The translations under genes were made by a program, and so were the position numbers. From Neobacillus endophyticus (GTDB taxonomy: Bacteria > Bacillota > Bacilli > Bacillales > Cytobacillaceae): 64,000 bases of DNA. Below are positions 9,304-19,566 of the stretch, piece by piece (position 1 is the first letter of the stretch; every line of letters begins with the position of its first letter). The stretch lies in assembly GCF_013248975.1 (NCBI RefSeq), contig NZ_JABRWH010000001.1, positions 4,112,001-4,176,000 of the forward strand, given 5' to 3'. A model generated the notes under the pieces. That model did not search any database, was not told where the DNA came from, and saw nothing but the letters and a program-made list of their open reading frames with translations.

Positions 9304-10203
9304 TTAACCTAATAAATCTCTTAATGCAGGTTCGAGTGTCGGAAACTGGAATTTAAAGCCTGCATGGCTTAAAACTTCAGGTAAAACATGCTGCCCTTCA
9401 AGGACTAGTGAGCTTTTTCTCCTAAGGATCATTTTTAATGCCACTTCTGGTACTGGCAGCCAATGAGGCCTGCGGGTCACACTTGCTATCGTTTGACCAA
9501 ATTCTTTCATTTGTTGTGGATTCGGTGCTGTCACATTAACCGGGCCGCTTAACTCACTATTTTCCAAAGAGAAAATAATGGCTCGGGCAGCATCGTCAAC
9601 ATGGATCCATGAAACCCACTGCCTTCCTGATCCGAGTGTTCCGCCCATATACATTTTATAAGGTAGTACCATGAGTGGGAGGGCGCCGCTGTCCTCACCG
9701 AGCACAACGCCAAATCGCAGATATACTGTACGTATGCCGAGTTCCTTCACCCTTTCAGCCTTTCTTTCCCAGTCATGGACCGTTTTACCGAGGAAATCAT
9801 CTGCAACAAGTTTCGATTTTTCCGTATATACTTCCGAAAATGAGGATGGGTAAATTCCGATCGCACTAGCATTGATAAAAACAAATGGCTTTTCAGGCAA
9901 TGCCGCTGTGATTCTTATCAGCTCGTCTGTAGAAGTCATACGGCTTTCATAAATTTCATTCTGATGTTTGGGAGTCCAACGGCCGTCATTAATGGATGTG
10001 CCTGCCAGATTGATGATTACATCTGCTTTTTGTATTTCTTTTTCCGGAAAAATTCCTTCTTCAAGCCATTTGATATATTGTACTTGAGATGAAGATGATT
10101 TCTCTTTTCTAGTCAAAACGACCACTTCATGGTTTTCGTTAAGAAGAAGGTTGATTAATTTCCGTCCAATAAAGCCAGATCCCCCGGCAATTACGATTTT
10201 CAT
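9304..10203 (-). CDS. TIGR01777 family NAD(P)-binding epimerase/oxidoreductase
   Basis: A 299-residue extended short-chain dehydrogenase with N-terminal dinucleotide fold (MKIVIAGGSGFIGRKL) and the C-terminal DUF1731-type tail (LPVPEVALKMILRRKSSLVLEGQHVLPEVLSHAGFKF region) that marks the TIGR01777 family, which includes B. subtilis YfhF. Its substrate is unknown. A Ser/Tyr/Lys triad is not obvious, in keeping with the family. GGAGTG precedes the ATG. Stands alone. Confidence 0.88.
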   Translation of the reverse strand: MKIVIAGGSGFIGRKLINLLLNENHEVVVLTRKEKSSSSQVQYIKWLEEGIFPEKEIQKADVIINLAGTSINDGRWTPKHQNEIYESRMTSTDELIRITAALPEKPFVFINASAIGIYPSSFSEVYTEKSKLVADDFLGKTVHDWERKAERVKELGIRTVYLRFGVVLGEDSGALPLMVLPYKMYMGGTLGSGRQWVSWIHVDDAARAIIFSLENSELSGPVNVTAPNPQQMKEFGQTIASVTRRPHWLPVPEVALKMILRRKSSLVLEGQHVLPEVLSHAGFKFQFPTLEPALRDLLG

Positions 10204-10352
10204 GTTTACACTCCAATGCTTTTTTGTACAAAACCTTAACTGTATACAAAACCTACATTCTCCGATTCATCGGGAATCAGCATAATTCATTCATGCCACA
10301 CAATAGTATCTATATATTGACATACACCTTTTTTTTTTACCACAAAAAGAAT

Positions 10353-10377
10353 CCGAACATGCATCCATCATGTTCGG
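10353..10377 (-). terminator. Probable terminator of the RND gene
   Basis: Nine-base perfect arms CCGAACATG/CATGTTCGG with a seven-base loop; the minus strand continues ATTCTTTTTGTGG. It lies 49 bases beyond the exporter stop codon. Confidence 0.6.
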
Positions 10378-10425
10378 TCATTCTCTGCTACTTTGTAGCT
10401 CATTCGTTTAACCTAATATATTGGT

Positions 10426-13400
10426 TTAACCAGTTATTTTCTCCATCCTCAAAATCACTTTTTTTGAATTTAGACGAAATCGATGTAGCCAATGATAACA
10501 GAGAGGAATAACAAATAAACTAATAAATGTTGAACTGATCAGCCCTCCAATGACGACAATCCCAAGTGTTTGCGAAATAACCGTATCAGTACTTGTTGAA
10601 AGTGATAATGGCAACAGTGCAAGAACTGTTGTCAAAGCCGTCGTCAGAATTGGACGAGTCCTTGAAAGTGTTCCATTAAAGATGGCATCTTCCATCTTTA
10701 GCCCTGAAGCGATGTTCCTTTCAATTTTATCAACTAGGACAATTCCGTTTGTTACCACGATCCCTGTCAGCATCATCATTCCCACCAATGCGGGAAGATT
10801 CCATTCTAATCGAAAGATTGTCATTCCAATAACAGATCCAATAAAGGCCAGTGGAAGGCAGAGTAACACAGAGAGAGGAGCTTTCCAACCCCGAAATAAG
10901 GCACTAATGATTAGTAATACTATTAACAAAGAAAAGAATAAAGCGATAGCCATTTCATAGATCATTTCATACACCTGCTGAGGCGCACCTGCAAAAGAAT
11001 AGTGAACATTCTGAGGCAACGGTAATTTTTTCAGCATATCTTTCACATTGTTTGTTACTTTTTCAATATCCCTTGAAATGATCGTGGCTGTTACAGAAGC
11101 ATATGGCTTGCTATCCTTCTCTTGGATCGCAGATGTACTGGAAGGAAGCAGGAGTGCGAGTTGGTCCAAAGTCACCTTTTTTCCCTTGTTATTAAGAAAT
11201 GTCTCTTTAGCCATTAAGGAAAAAATATCTTTCTTATAGTCTTTTTGTACGTCTGTGTGAAGAACAATTGGAATTTCGTTCTGGTTCATCATGATAAACC
11301 CATTTGTTCCATCAGAAGTATATTGTTGAATGCGATTGATTACATCCCGCAATTTCACTCCATTACTTTCAATTGCTTTCCGATTAAGTTGAATTTGATA
11401 TTGGTTTGTACGATCTTCGGCATCTGCTGCTCCATTTACAGCGAGTCCTGGCACTAGTTTTAACTGGTTTCTAATAGATTGTGCCGCCGATTCAAGCGTA
11501 TCGTTATCTGCACCTGTCAAATTAATTTTTATTTGGGTATCATCTCCGCTCATGTTTTGACTAGAGACCGTATAAATGGCTTTGTTTGACAATGAAGATA
11601 ATTGCTTCTGCAATTCAGAAATGAAAGCATCAACATTTGTTCTTTGTTTAACGGCAATGGATAAATTGGCAATATTCGGCTGTTGAATCCAGCCCCCTCC
11701 CGTGTCAAATACATCATCAGACTGTGGTGTAAAAGAGGACCCCAAGCCTGAGGAAAAAGATTCCACTCGCGGATTAGCTTTCAATATTGCTTCTGCTTTT
11801 TGAACTTCTGCATTAACTTCCATTAAAGATGAATTCTGGGGCATTTCCAGTTGTACGCTAATATTTCCAACTGGATTTCTTGCTGGTAAAAATTCTACCG
11901 GCAGAAATACCTCACTCGTTAAAGAAAGGCAAAATAGCACTAGGACAGTAATAACCACTTTTTTCTTATTTTTAAAAACATTCACGAGAATTTTATCGGC
12001 AATAGGTACTAAATTGTCATTTGCTGCTGCAGGCTTTCCCTTCCAAAAAAGGTTATATAGTGCTGGAACAACAAAAATGGAAACCAACAATGAAAGAATA
12101 AGAGAAATAACAACTGACCAGGCAAAACCTGAGAATGCTTCACTCACCATCCCACTAACTAGAGCAATCGGTATGTAAACAGCAACAGTGGTTAAAGTCG
12201 AAGAAACTATGGCAGGTATCATTTCTGATACGGCATCTGCTAACAAATGGCTGCTTTTCGTCCCTTTCGCTTCAGATACCTTTCGGGTCATATTGTCAAA
12301 AATGACAATAGAGTCATCCAGCACTCTTCCCATCGCAACAATAAGACCTGACAACGTAAGAAGGTTAAGGCTGATATCCATCATGTTCAGGACACCTATT
12401 GTTGTAAGTAAACAAATAGGCAATGTAATAGCGATCAATAAGGTAGAACGGACTTGGCGAAAAAAGAGAAACACACAAATGATCGAAAATAAACTGCCAA
12501 GTAAGCCTTCTTTGATCAAACCATATAAGGATTGGTTGATTAGCTCACCTTGATCAAGTTGGACGGATACATGAATATCATGGTTTTTAACTTCGGGTAT
12601 AGCTTTTATTTTGCTCTTTATTCGTTTCGAAACATCCGTAATATTGGATGAAGGTGTCTTTAATAGATCTAAGAGAACACTAGGTTTCCCATTGTATCTT
12701 GAGATAGTTTGCAAATTGACAATCCTATTCGAAATATCAGCTACATCTAAAAGCCGGAACATCTTCCCGTCTTTAGCGTGAATGGGCAAGTTTAATAGAT
12801 CTTGTTGATTTATATTCCATCCGACCACTTGAATCGGAATAGAAATCTGGTTATTTGTCACGTCCCCCTCGAATCCAGTTGTATAGTTCTCTTCCAATGA
12901 TTGTTTCACGTCTTCTACGGTTAATCCAAATCGATCTAAATCCTTCGTGCGAAGATTTACAGCAAATCCGGCACTGCCACCTCCAGTGACATGAATGTCT
13001 TTTACTCCGGGGACTGTTTTTAATTGACTGACTACACCTTCTTGAATCGAGGTGCGCAGCATATTTTCTGTGATATTGGGTGAAAGTCCTTCAATATGAA
13101 TACGCATAATGGGCAATGAATGAGTACTAAGTCGAGTAACTAAAGGTTTCTCTACCCCTATTGGTAGGGAAATTCCATCAAGTGCTCTCGAAACATCCAA
13201 TTCAGCTTGTTCCATTTTATAATTCATGGGAAAGTTAAGACTGAGAACCGTTCCTCCGTTAAAAGTATCTGTTTCCACGTCCTCAAGTCCATTTACGACT
13301 CTTAAAGCTTGTTGGATTGGGTCTGTTATCTTCGCTTTTATTTGATCAGCCTGGAATTGGTCAGCACGGACCGAGACCATTAACGTAGGATTGTTGATTT

Positions 13401-13518
13401 CCGGCAGATAATCCCGCTGTATTTGAACAGCGGACATGGCTCCCCATAAGACGATCAACATAATCATGGTGACGATCAGAATGGCACGTTTCCTGGTTAC
13501 ATCTATTAATCGCTGCAT
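10426..13518 (-). CDS. RND (AcrB/SwrC-type) efflux permease
   Basis: A 1030-residue RND transporter with the standard plan: TM1 (about 13-32), a long extracellular loop (33-330), a cluster of membrane helices (about 335-540), a second loop (about 545-840) and a second cluster (about 845-1010). The family motif GRVLDDSIVIFDNMTR in TM4 carries the Asp residues used for proton relay. In Gram-positive bacteria such proteins (B. subtilis SwrC) export lipopeptides and drugs. No membrane-fusion partner is adjacent. It follows the secreted phosphoesterase gene by about 120 bases with a hairpin in between. Confidence 0.92.
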   Translation of the reverse strand: MQRLIDVTRKRAILIVTMIMLIVLWGAMSAVQIQRDYLPEINNPTLMVSVRADQFQADQIKAKITDPIQQALRVVNGLEDVETDTFNGGTVLSLNFPMNYKMEQAELDVSRALDGISLPIGVEKPLVTRLSTHSLPIMRIHIEGLSPNITENMLRTSIQEGVVSQLKTVPGVKDIHVTGGGSAGFAVNLRTKDLDRFGLTVEDVKQSLEENYTTGFEGDVTNNQISIPIQVVGWNINQQDLLNLPIHAKDGKMFRLLDVADISNRIVNLQTISRYNGKPSVLLDLLKTPSSNITDVSKRIKSKIKAIPEVKNHDIHVSVQLDQGELINQSLYGLIKEGLLGSLFSIICVFLFFRQVRSTLLIAITLPICLLTTIGVLNMMDISLNLLTLSGLIVAMGRVLDDSIVIFDNMTRKVSEAKGTKSSHLLADAVSEMIPAIVSSTLTTVAVYIPIALVSGMVSEAFSGFAWSVVISLILSLLVSIFVVPALYNLFWKGKPAAANDNLVPIADKILVNVFKNKKKVVITVLVLFCLSLTSEVFLPVEFLPARNPVGNISVQLEMPQNSSLMEVNAEVQKAEAILKANPRVESFSSGLGSSFTPQSDDVFDTGGGWIQQPNIANLSIAVKQRTNVDAFISELQKQLSSLSNKAIYTVSSQNMSGDDTQIKINLTGADNDTLESAAQSIRNQLKLVPGLAVNGAADAEDRTNQYQIQLNRKAIESNGVKLRDVINRIQQYTSDGTNGFIMMNQNEIPIVLHTDVQKDYKKDIFSLMAKETFLNNKGKKVTLDQLALLLPSSTSAIQEKDSKPYASVTATIISRDIEKVTNNVKDMLKKLPLPQNVHYSFAGAPQQVYEMIYEMAIALFFSLLIVLLIISALFRGWKAPLSVLLCLPLAFIGSVIGMTIFRLEWNLPALVGMMMLTGIVVTNGIVLVDKIERNIASGLKMEDAIFNGTLSRTRPILTTALTTVLALLPLSLSTSTDTVISQTLGIVVIGGLISSTFISLFVIPLCYHWLHRFRLNSKKVILRMEKITG

Positions 13519-13535
13519 GTCAATATCTCCAAACT

Positions 13536-13560
13536 GGGAGAGCCCTGATAGAGCTCTCCC
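13536..13560 (-). terminator. Strong hairpin between phosphoesterase and RND genes
   Basis: Perfect GGGAGAGC/GCTCTCCC arms. The T-run is poor on the minus strand, so partial termination or an mRNA-processing role is possible. Confidence 0.45.
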
Positions 13561-13637
13561 TTCTATTTAAAAATATTTAAGTTTATAAGATTGCTCCGGC
13601 TAAATCTAACGTTCTTCTGTTCAAAATAACGTACTGG

Positions 13638-16382
13638 TTAATTGTCTGCCGGTGATGGTGCGCTGCTTTCTGGCTGTTGCTGCGCTTCATCAGGTGTAAG
13701 TACTTTTTTCTCACCAGGATAAGGCTGATCAAAACCTTTGGTAGCATACCAAACTGAATGATTAAGCATATTGGCATTGACTGCATCTGGGGCAGCGTGT
13801 TTGCCTGAAAATTCAGCTTTATGTTTGTTCGACCATTCCGTCCACTGCTTCGCAAGTTCTTTTGTTTGCGGGGTCACATTCGTCGTGTTGGCAAGTGCTG
13901 CAGTGTTAGAGCCTGGCTGTCCATTTAATGTGTCAAGTGGGATTTCGTTTGGCAAAAAGTTATATGGAGTGTAGTCCGGTTTATTGGTAAATAGCTCGCT
14001 CATTGGCTCTGCAGCTGCATCGTTTTGGTTCATGGCAGGCAATCCGAGAATCTGTTCAATACTGCGAACCATGTTAATTACTGTCCAATAATGGCTATTG
14101 ATCATTTCTTTTTTCACCCATGGACTGATGACAAATGCAGGCTCACGATGGCCGTCAACATGATCTAATCCGTTTTGGGCATCGTCTTCTGTGATAAAAA
14201 TAACAGAGTCTTTCCAATATGGGCTGTGTGAAATCAGATCAACAATTTTTCCAACCGCAAGGTCATTATCAGCAACCATCGCCTGTGGTGTTGGATTGTT
14301 GGTTGAATTTCCAGCTGTGTGGTCATCCATTACCCACATGGTGGACAATGCTGGCAGGTCATTATTTTTGACATGCTTTTCAAATTGCTGTTTGAAAATT
14401 TCATAACGATACTGATCCGGAATATTCGTATCAAAGGTAGGAAACGGCTTGTACGTAATCGGGCCAAGTGATGGAATATCGGATGTTGCAGAATAATCGC
14501 CGATCGGAACATGAAGGGTTCCTTGCTGCTGGCCAGACAAAATTTGATAATCTTTCCACCAGTCTGTCCAATTTCCGTATGGCTCCGGACCTGTGAAGCC
14601 TGTTGTATCTTCCCCAAAGTTTTCGACAGACTTACCGTATTTTAGAGCTTGATCCCATAAATGACCGGTCGGTGCGTACGCCATTGCATCACCTGCTCCA
14701 CCTGGATAACTTTTTACGTTGGCTGTATCTGTTTCTTTATCCTCGTAGTCGGTATTCGTTCCTTGCATGACCCATTGGTGTCCGCTAGCCGATTGAATTC
14801 CTGAAGTATACATGTTATCTAAAAGCGGGAAGGTGCTAGCTAGTTTATGCAGGTTTGGAGTCACTTGCTGAGGGAACTGTGTTAATGCTGGTTCTCCGTT
14901 CCCCTTTCCAAGATCGCCTAATACTTGATCATAGGTTCTGTTTTCTTTAATAATATAGAAAACGTGTTTAATAGTTGAAGGCTCACCTACTCGTTCTGGC
15001 ATTGCAACAGGCTTCTTATTTTCACGGGGCTTTGCGTTTAGATCCTTTAAGCCGTACCAGTTATTATTCATATAAACTTGATTTGTACCCTTAGCTAATG
15101 CCATTGCAGTTGGAAATGGGATTAAAGAAATAGATCCTTCTTGCGCATAAGAAGAGTGTCCGTTAACCGTAATACCCTGAATCGTTAAATTACGTGCAGG
15201 TCCGCGAGAGCCAATCCCATCTGCATTCGCAACGACGAGGTTTTTATTGGCAGAATCTACGGCGATATCCACCGGGAACCAAGCAGTCGGCAATAGTCCT
15301 TGCAATTCAGGTGTTTTATCGGGACCTTGCCAATTATATACTGCTATTGCGTTGTCACGTCCAAGGCTGACCATTAATTTTCCATCCACCATTTTAACGG
15401 CGTTAGGTGCAGAACCTTTTGGAGCATTTGGATATGGCTTGACATCGATGGTTTGGACGACATTATTTGTTTTTGAATCGATGACAGAAATGGTGTCACT
15501 ATTTGTGTTGGTTACAAATATGTACTGTCCGGACTGTGTCATCCGTTCAGGCTGCACACCAACTGGAATATTTTTAACAACAGTATTTGTCGTGAGGTCT
15601 ACTACGGATACACTTCCTGTTGTTGTGGCACCTGTATGATCAGTTACAACTTGTGTGCCTGATGAATCAACAGTTGTATCACCTGCTTGGGCTTTGCGTC
15701 CGCCTTGGTTGGTAACATAGGCAATATTGCCATTGACTAAAACACTTGTAGGAGCATTTTCAACGGCAACTTTGGTTATTGCACCTGATTGTGGATCGAT
15801 GATTCCTAGGCTGTTGTCACGGTTCAAAGCAACTAGCAGCTTGCCATCGGGTGCAACCGTGATATCAAGCGGATTAATATTTCCGCCAACTGAGGCAGAT
15901 GGAAGATTGATAGTTTTTTGGATAGAAGGAGTGCCGTCTGATGCAACAGACAGGACGATCACTTTTCCTGTAGAGCCTGATGAACCCGTTGCATAGAGTT
16001 GGCTGCCATCTTTTGAATATGCCAGTCCCCACATATGAGAAAGTCCTAAGTTGATATCCTGAGCTTTCATTATTCCACTTGCAAGATTGATCACATTTAT
16101 ACCTTTTCCGCCATAATCGCTACGTCCCACGATCGTTACCGCCGTCTTTCCGTTTGGATTAATCGCAACAGAAATTGGGTTCCCGCCAAATTCAATTTGT
16201 TTTCCAGCAGGTGTGATTAACTGGTTTACAGGAGTTTGGACAGAGCCATCCGCTTGTTCTCCAACCAGATTGTACCCAAAAAGACCTTCTTGTGCCGCAT
16301 ACACCCCCGCTGACCCCATCAATATACTGCTTAATGCAATCCCCGCAAACAACCGTTTCTTTTTTCTGAATTTCTTTAGCAT
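13638..16382 (-). CDS. Secreted YncE-like beta-propeller fused to phosphoesterase domain
   Basis: About 914 residues from the ATG at 16382, which has GGAG eight bases upstream; an in-frame ATG 18 bases earlier lacks spacing. Signal peptide (KKFRKKKRLFAGIALSSILM, then cleavage near VYAAQ). Residues about 40-400 form a YVTN/YncE-type beta-propeller with repeated INPNGKTAVT and TNSDTISVIDSKTNNVV units. Residues about 450-800 form a phosphoesterase (PF04185, phospholipase-C-like) domain with KHVFYIIKENRTYDQVLGD, SASGHQWVMQG, and the metal-binding ITEDDAQNGLDHVDGHR. Substrate unknown; action outside the cell is inferred from the signal peptide. No membrane anchor follows. Confidence 0.88.
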   Translation of the reverse strand: MLKKFRKKKRLFAGIALSSILMGSAGVYAAQEGLFGYNLVGEQADGSVQTPVNQLITPAGKQIEFGGNPISVAINPNGKTAVTIVGRSDYGGKGINVINLASGIMKAQDINLGLSHMWGLAYSKDGSQLYATGSSGSTGKVIVLSVASDGTPSIQKTINLPSASVGGNINPLDITVAPDGKLLVALNRDNSLGIIDPQSGAITKVAVENAPTSVLVNGNIAYVTNQGGRKAQAGDTTVDSSGTQVVTDHTGATTTGSVSVVDLTTNTVVKNIPVGVQPERMTQSGQYIFVTNTNSDTISVIDSKTNNVVQTIDVKPYPNAPKGSAPNAVKMVDGKLMVSLGRDNAIAVYNWQGPDKTPELQGLLPTAWFPVDIAVDSANKNLVVANADGIGSRGPARNLTIQGITVNGHSSYAQEGSISLIPFPTAMALAKGTNQVYMNNNWYGLKDLNAKPRENKKPVAMPERVGEPSTIKHVFYIIKENRTYDQVLGDLGKGNGEPALTQFPQQVTPNLHKLASTFPLLDNMYTSGIQSASGHQWVMQGTNTDYEDKETDTANVKSYPGGAGDAMAYAPTGHLWDQALKYGKSVENFGEDTTGFTGPEPYGNWTDWWKDYQILSGQQQGTLHVPIGDYSATSDIPSLGPITYKPFPTFDTNIPDQYRYEIFKQQFEKHVKNNDLPALSTMWVMDDHTAGNSTNNPTPQAMVADNDLAVGKIVDLISHSPYWKDSVIFITEDDAQNGLDHVDGHREPAFVISPWVKKEMINSHYWTVINMVRSIEQILGLPAMNQNDAAAEPMSELFTNKPDYTPYNFLPNEIPLDTLNGQPGSNTAALANTTNVTPQTKELAKQWTEWSNKHKAEFSGKHAAPDAVNANMLNHSVWYATKGFDQPYPGEKKVLTPDEAQQQPESSAPSPADN

Positions 16383-17006
16383 CCCCTTCACTCCTATCAT
16401 TTCATAGTTTTAAAATTACATGATTAGGATACTTCTGGTTTATAAATCCTTGATTAAGATATTGTAAAGTTAGTATTTTGTTTTTTCTGCCTTTTTTACC
16501 ATTCCAGAGGAACTAGAATGAAAATATTTTATTGGACCCTTATGAAAAAACATAAAGGCATTTCTTCTATGGGGTATGTTGGGTAATAGATAGAATAGTT
16601 TTTCTTGATTCCAATGCGGAGGTTCCAGTGGGTTTGGGGTTAAAGCTTTCTTTATTGTATCTGTCCGAATCGAGTTTTCATTACGGACAGATATTGTGGT
16701 TTTCTTGTTTTGAGCTGTTTGATTAAGACTTTCCTTCATTCTTGGTATGAAAGACATTTTCCTGTTTCCGGTTTACGGTTTTAACCTTCATCACTGCTAT
16801 GAAAGATCTTTTCTTGTTTCCGGTTCGTGGTTGTGTTCTTCATCTTTGGTATGTTCCTGCTTAAATAGCAAATGGATAAAGGTTATGGTTGATCACTTGT
16901 TTATTATAGTGCAATAAAGGCATAATATTTTTAAATCAATCAATAATATGGGAATAAGCAATTAGAGAACGAAGAATACTCGGAAATTTTTGAACAGGAG
17001 TTTGCA
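16383..17006. other. Intergenic region between divergent genes
   Basis: Holds the promoters of the phosphoesterase gene and the YetF-like gene. It includes a 52-base tandem repeat (described separately). A 95-codon minus frame at 16470-16757 has no ribosome binding site and is judged non-coding. Confidence 0.5.
16746..16855. repeat. Imperfect 52-base tandem repeat, about 2.1 copies
   Basis: The phrase tatgaaaga followed by ttttcctgtttccggtt recurs at 52-base spacing (16746 and 16798), and tatg starts again at 16850. Confidence 0.6.
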
Positions 17007-17690
17007 GTGGAAATGGACTTAGTAAATTTAACGGCTAAACTCATTATTGGTTTTGCCTTTCTTTTTATAACTGTTAAAATTGTCGGAAAGAAAATGATGA
17101 ATCAGATTACACCATTTACGTTCATCTCCTCCATTGTATTCGGTGAATTGTTGGGAAATGGGTTATATGATCATAAGGTTAAAATTAGTAGTATTATTTA
17201 CTCCATATGTTTATGGGGGTTTTTGTTATTAACTGTAGAGTTTATTGGTCAAAAGTTTCTAAGGTTTCGAAGATTTGTTGAGGGAAAGCCCTCCGCCCTT
17301 ATAAAGAATGGAATGATTGATCGTGAAGCATTAAGAAAAAGCAGAATGAACATCAATCAATTGCAAAGTTTGCTTCGGCAAAGCGAAACTTTTTCCATTA
17401 GGGAGGTGGCATTTTGCTATTTAGAATCAAATGGGTCGATCAGCATTCTAAAAAAAGCAAAATATCAAAAGACTAAACAGAAAGATTTTCAGCTCCCTGA
17501 TCAAGCAGTGCATGTTCCTGTTACCATTATTAAAGATGGTCAAGTATTTTGGGATGAAATCCATGATTTAGGTTTCGATAACACGTGGCTTACCCAACAA
17601 CTAGAAATACAAGGCGTTTCAGAGTACAAAGATGTTTTTTTTGCAGAATGGCTTGAAGGTGATGGTCTATTCTTACAACGGATAAACTAA
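17007..17690 (+). CDS. DUF421 (YetF-like) membrane protein
   Basis: A 227-residue protein: three N-terminal membrane helices (about 8-28, 38-55, 62-82), then the DUF421 domain with GKPSALIKNGMIDREALRKSRMN and a C-terminal soluble part. This is the layout of B. subtilis YetF/YdfR/YkjA. The protein family is membrane bound, in some members spore-inner-membrane bound, and function is poorly known. The start is GTG six bases after GGAG; an ATG two codons later is spaced less well. Confidence 0.88.
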   Translation: MEMDLVNLTAKLIIGFAFLFITVKIVGKKMMNQITPFTFISSIVFGELLGNGLYDHKVKISSIIYSICLWGFLLLTVEFIGQKFLRFRRFVEGKPSALIKNGMIDREALRKSRMNINQLQSLLRQSETFSIREVAFCYLESNGSISILKKAKYQKTKQKDFQLPDQAVHVPVTIIKDGQVFWDEIHDLGFDNTWLTQQLEIQGVSEYKDVFFAEWLEGDGLFLQRIN

Positions 17691-18075
17691 TAATTTTTCA
17701 ATAAAAAAGCTGAAAACTATCATTTGGATTCAACATCGAATAAATTTTTTTGTTTATTTCCAACATGTTCCTTTCTTTTCCCTGCCGCAAATTTTCGAGT
17801 CTGCTTTTATAAATATTCCCCGGAATTTGCGGCTGGATCATTTATCATGTTGAAACCAAAATAGGGCATCTATCATTTTCGATCAGATAATTTCGTTAAT
17901 AGTGCTACCGCATTTGTTGTTCAACTTCACTCTTTAAATACTGTCGATTGTTGTCAGAATATTTATACTTCTTTTGATTGAATACTAGTTTTTGATAATG
18001 ATATGATTAGAAATGGAATTGGAAGCGTTACCAATTCTGGAGTTTACTAGTTACATAAAAAGGGAGGAAAAACAT
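17691..18075. other. Intergenic region with nested inverted repeats
   Basis: Between the DUF421 gene and dhaS. It contains the nested structure at 17761-17852 (separate entry) and otherwise AT-rich DNA that must carry the dhaS promoter. Confidence 0.5.
17761..17852 (+). other. Nested stem structure, possible structured RNA
   Basis: An outer pair CAACATG/CATGTTG (17761-17767 and 17846-17852) encloses a perfect nine-base pair CCGCAAATT/AATTTGCGG (17785-17793 and 17824-17832) with a 30-base loop. No T-run follows, so it is not a simple terminator. It lies about 220 bases upstream of dhaS. Confidence 0.4.
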
Positions 18076-19560
18076 TTGAGCCAAGTAACAATCAGTGTAA
18101 ATGAAAATGTTGAAAAATTTTTAACAGGAAAGAAGAAGCTGTATATTGATGGTCAATTTGTTGAAAGTCTCTCTCAAAAAACATTTGATACGTATAATCC
18201 TGCAACTGGAGAAGTGCTTGCTGCGGTTTATGAAGCTGGTCCGGAAGATATCGACCGTGCCGTAAAAGCGGCGAGAAAAGCGTTTGATCAAGGTACATGG
18301 TCCAAAATGGGCACTGCCGAACGCAGCCGGTTGATGTATAAATTAGCTGATTTAATGGAAGAACACCGTGAAGAGTTGGCTCAATTAGAGACACTGGATA
18401 ACGGAAAGCCAATCCGCGAAACCTCCGCTGCGGATATTCCGCTATCAATTGAACATATGCGTTATTATGCGGGCTGGGCAACGAAAATCGTTGGACAAAC
18501 CATTCCAGTCAATGGTCCATACTTTAACTATACTCGTCATGAAGCCGTTGGAGTTGTCGGTCAGATCATTCCATGGAATTTCCCATTGCTAATGGCGATG
18601 TGGAAGCTTGGTGCTGCGCTGGCAACAGGTTGTACGGTTGTCTTAAAGCCTGCTGAACAAACACCACTTTCAGCTTTATATTTGGCTGAATTAATAGATA
18701 AAGCCGGTTTTCCACCAGGGGTTGTTAATATTGTTCCAGGATTTGGTGAAACTGCAGGTCAGCCGCTCGTGGATCATCCTTTGGTAGATAAAATTGCCTT
18801 TACTGGATCTACTGATGTTGGAAAGATGATTATGGAACGCGCTGCAAAAACTCTTAAAAGAGTAACGTTGGAGCTTGGCGGCAAATCACCTAACATTATT
18901 TTGCCGGATGCGGATCTTTCTCAAGCCATTCCAGGAGCACTTAACGGGGTAATGTTCAACCAAGGGCAAGTATGTTGTGCTGGTTCTAGGGTCTTTATCC
19001 AGAAAAAGCAATTTGATAATGTAGTAGCTGACATGGTCAGCCATGCCCAAAAAATCAAACAAGGTGCCGGATTGCATGCGGATACGGAAATCGGACCGCT
19101 CGTTTCTGTTGAGCAGCAAAATCGTGTACTTGGTTATATCGAAAAAGGTCTCCAAGAAGGAGCTGAATTGTTAGTAGGCGGTGAAAAACCGTTCGAAGAA
19201 GGCTATTTTGTCTCTCCTACAATCTTTGCCAACGTTCGCGATGAAATGACGATTGCCAAAGAAGAAATCTTTGGGCCTGTTATTACTGCCCTACCGTATG
19301 AAGACATTGACGAGCTGATTGATCGCGCAAACAATAGCCAATACGGATTGGCTGCCGGTGTATGGACGAAGGATGTTTCCAAAGCCCATTACATTGCCAG
19401 CCGCCTCCGTGCCGGAACTGTTTGGGTCAATTGCTATAATGCCTTTGATGCAGCTTCCCCATTCGGCGGTTTTAAACAATCCGGGCTGGGGCGTGAAATG
19501 GGATCTTATGCATTAAACAACTATACAGAAGTGAAGAGTGTTTGGATTTCGGTAAAATAA
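18076..19560 (+). CDS. dhaS: NAD(P)-dependent aldehyde dehydrogenase, DhaS type
   Basis: 494 residues from the TTG at 18076, eight bases after AGGGAGG; the open frame extends 21 codons further upstream without a ribosome site. It has all aldehyde dehydrogenase marks: GQIIPWNFPLLM (cofactor), VTLELGGKSPNI (catalytic Glu), FNQGQVCCAGSR (catalytic Cys), and EEIFGPV. The overall sequence closely resembles B. subtilis DhaS as I remember it. It oxidises aldehydes to acids in the cytoplasm. Single gene, with its own strong terminator. Confidence 0.93.
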   Translation: MSQVTISVNENVEKFLTGKKKLYIDGQFVESLSQKTFDTYNPATGEVLAAVYEAGPEDIDRAVKAARKAFDQGTWSKMGTAERSRLMYKLADLMEEHREELAQLETLDNGKPIRETSAADIPLSIEHMRYYAGWATKIVGQTIPVNGPYFNYTRHEAVGVVGQIIPWNFPLLMAMWKLGAALATGCTVVLKPAEQTPLSALYLAELIDKAGFPPGVVNIVPGFGETAGQPLVDHPLVDKIAFTGSTDVGKMIMERAAKTLKRVTLELGGKSPNIILPDADLSQAIPGALNGVMFNQGQVCCAGSRVFIQKKQFDNVVADMVSHAQKIKQGAGLHADTEIGPLVSVEQQNRVLGYIEKGLQEGAELLVGGEKPFEEGYFVSPTIFANVRDEMTIAKEEIFGPVITALPYEDIDELIDRANNSQYGLAAGVWTKDVSKAHYIASRLRAGTVWVNCYNAFDAASPFGGFKQSGLGREMGSYALNNYTEVKSVWISVK

Positions 19561-19566
19561 AATGGA

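Noticed and set aside
16470..16757. 95-codon open frame, minus strand
   Set aside because: No ribosome site, low-quality protein sequence, and it overlaps the 52-base tandem repeat; probably chance in AT-rich DNA.
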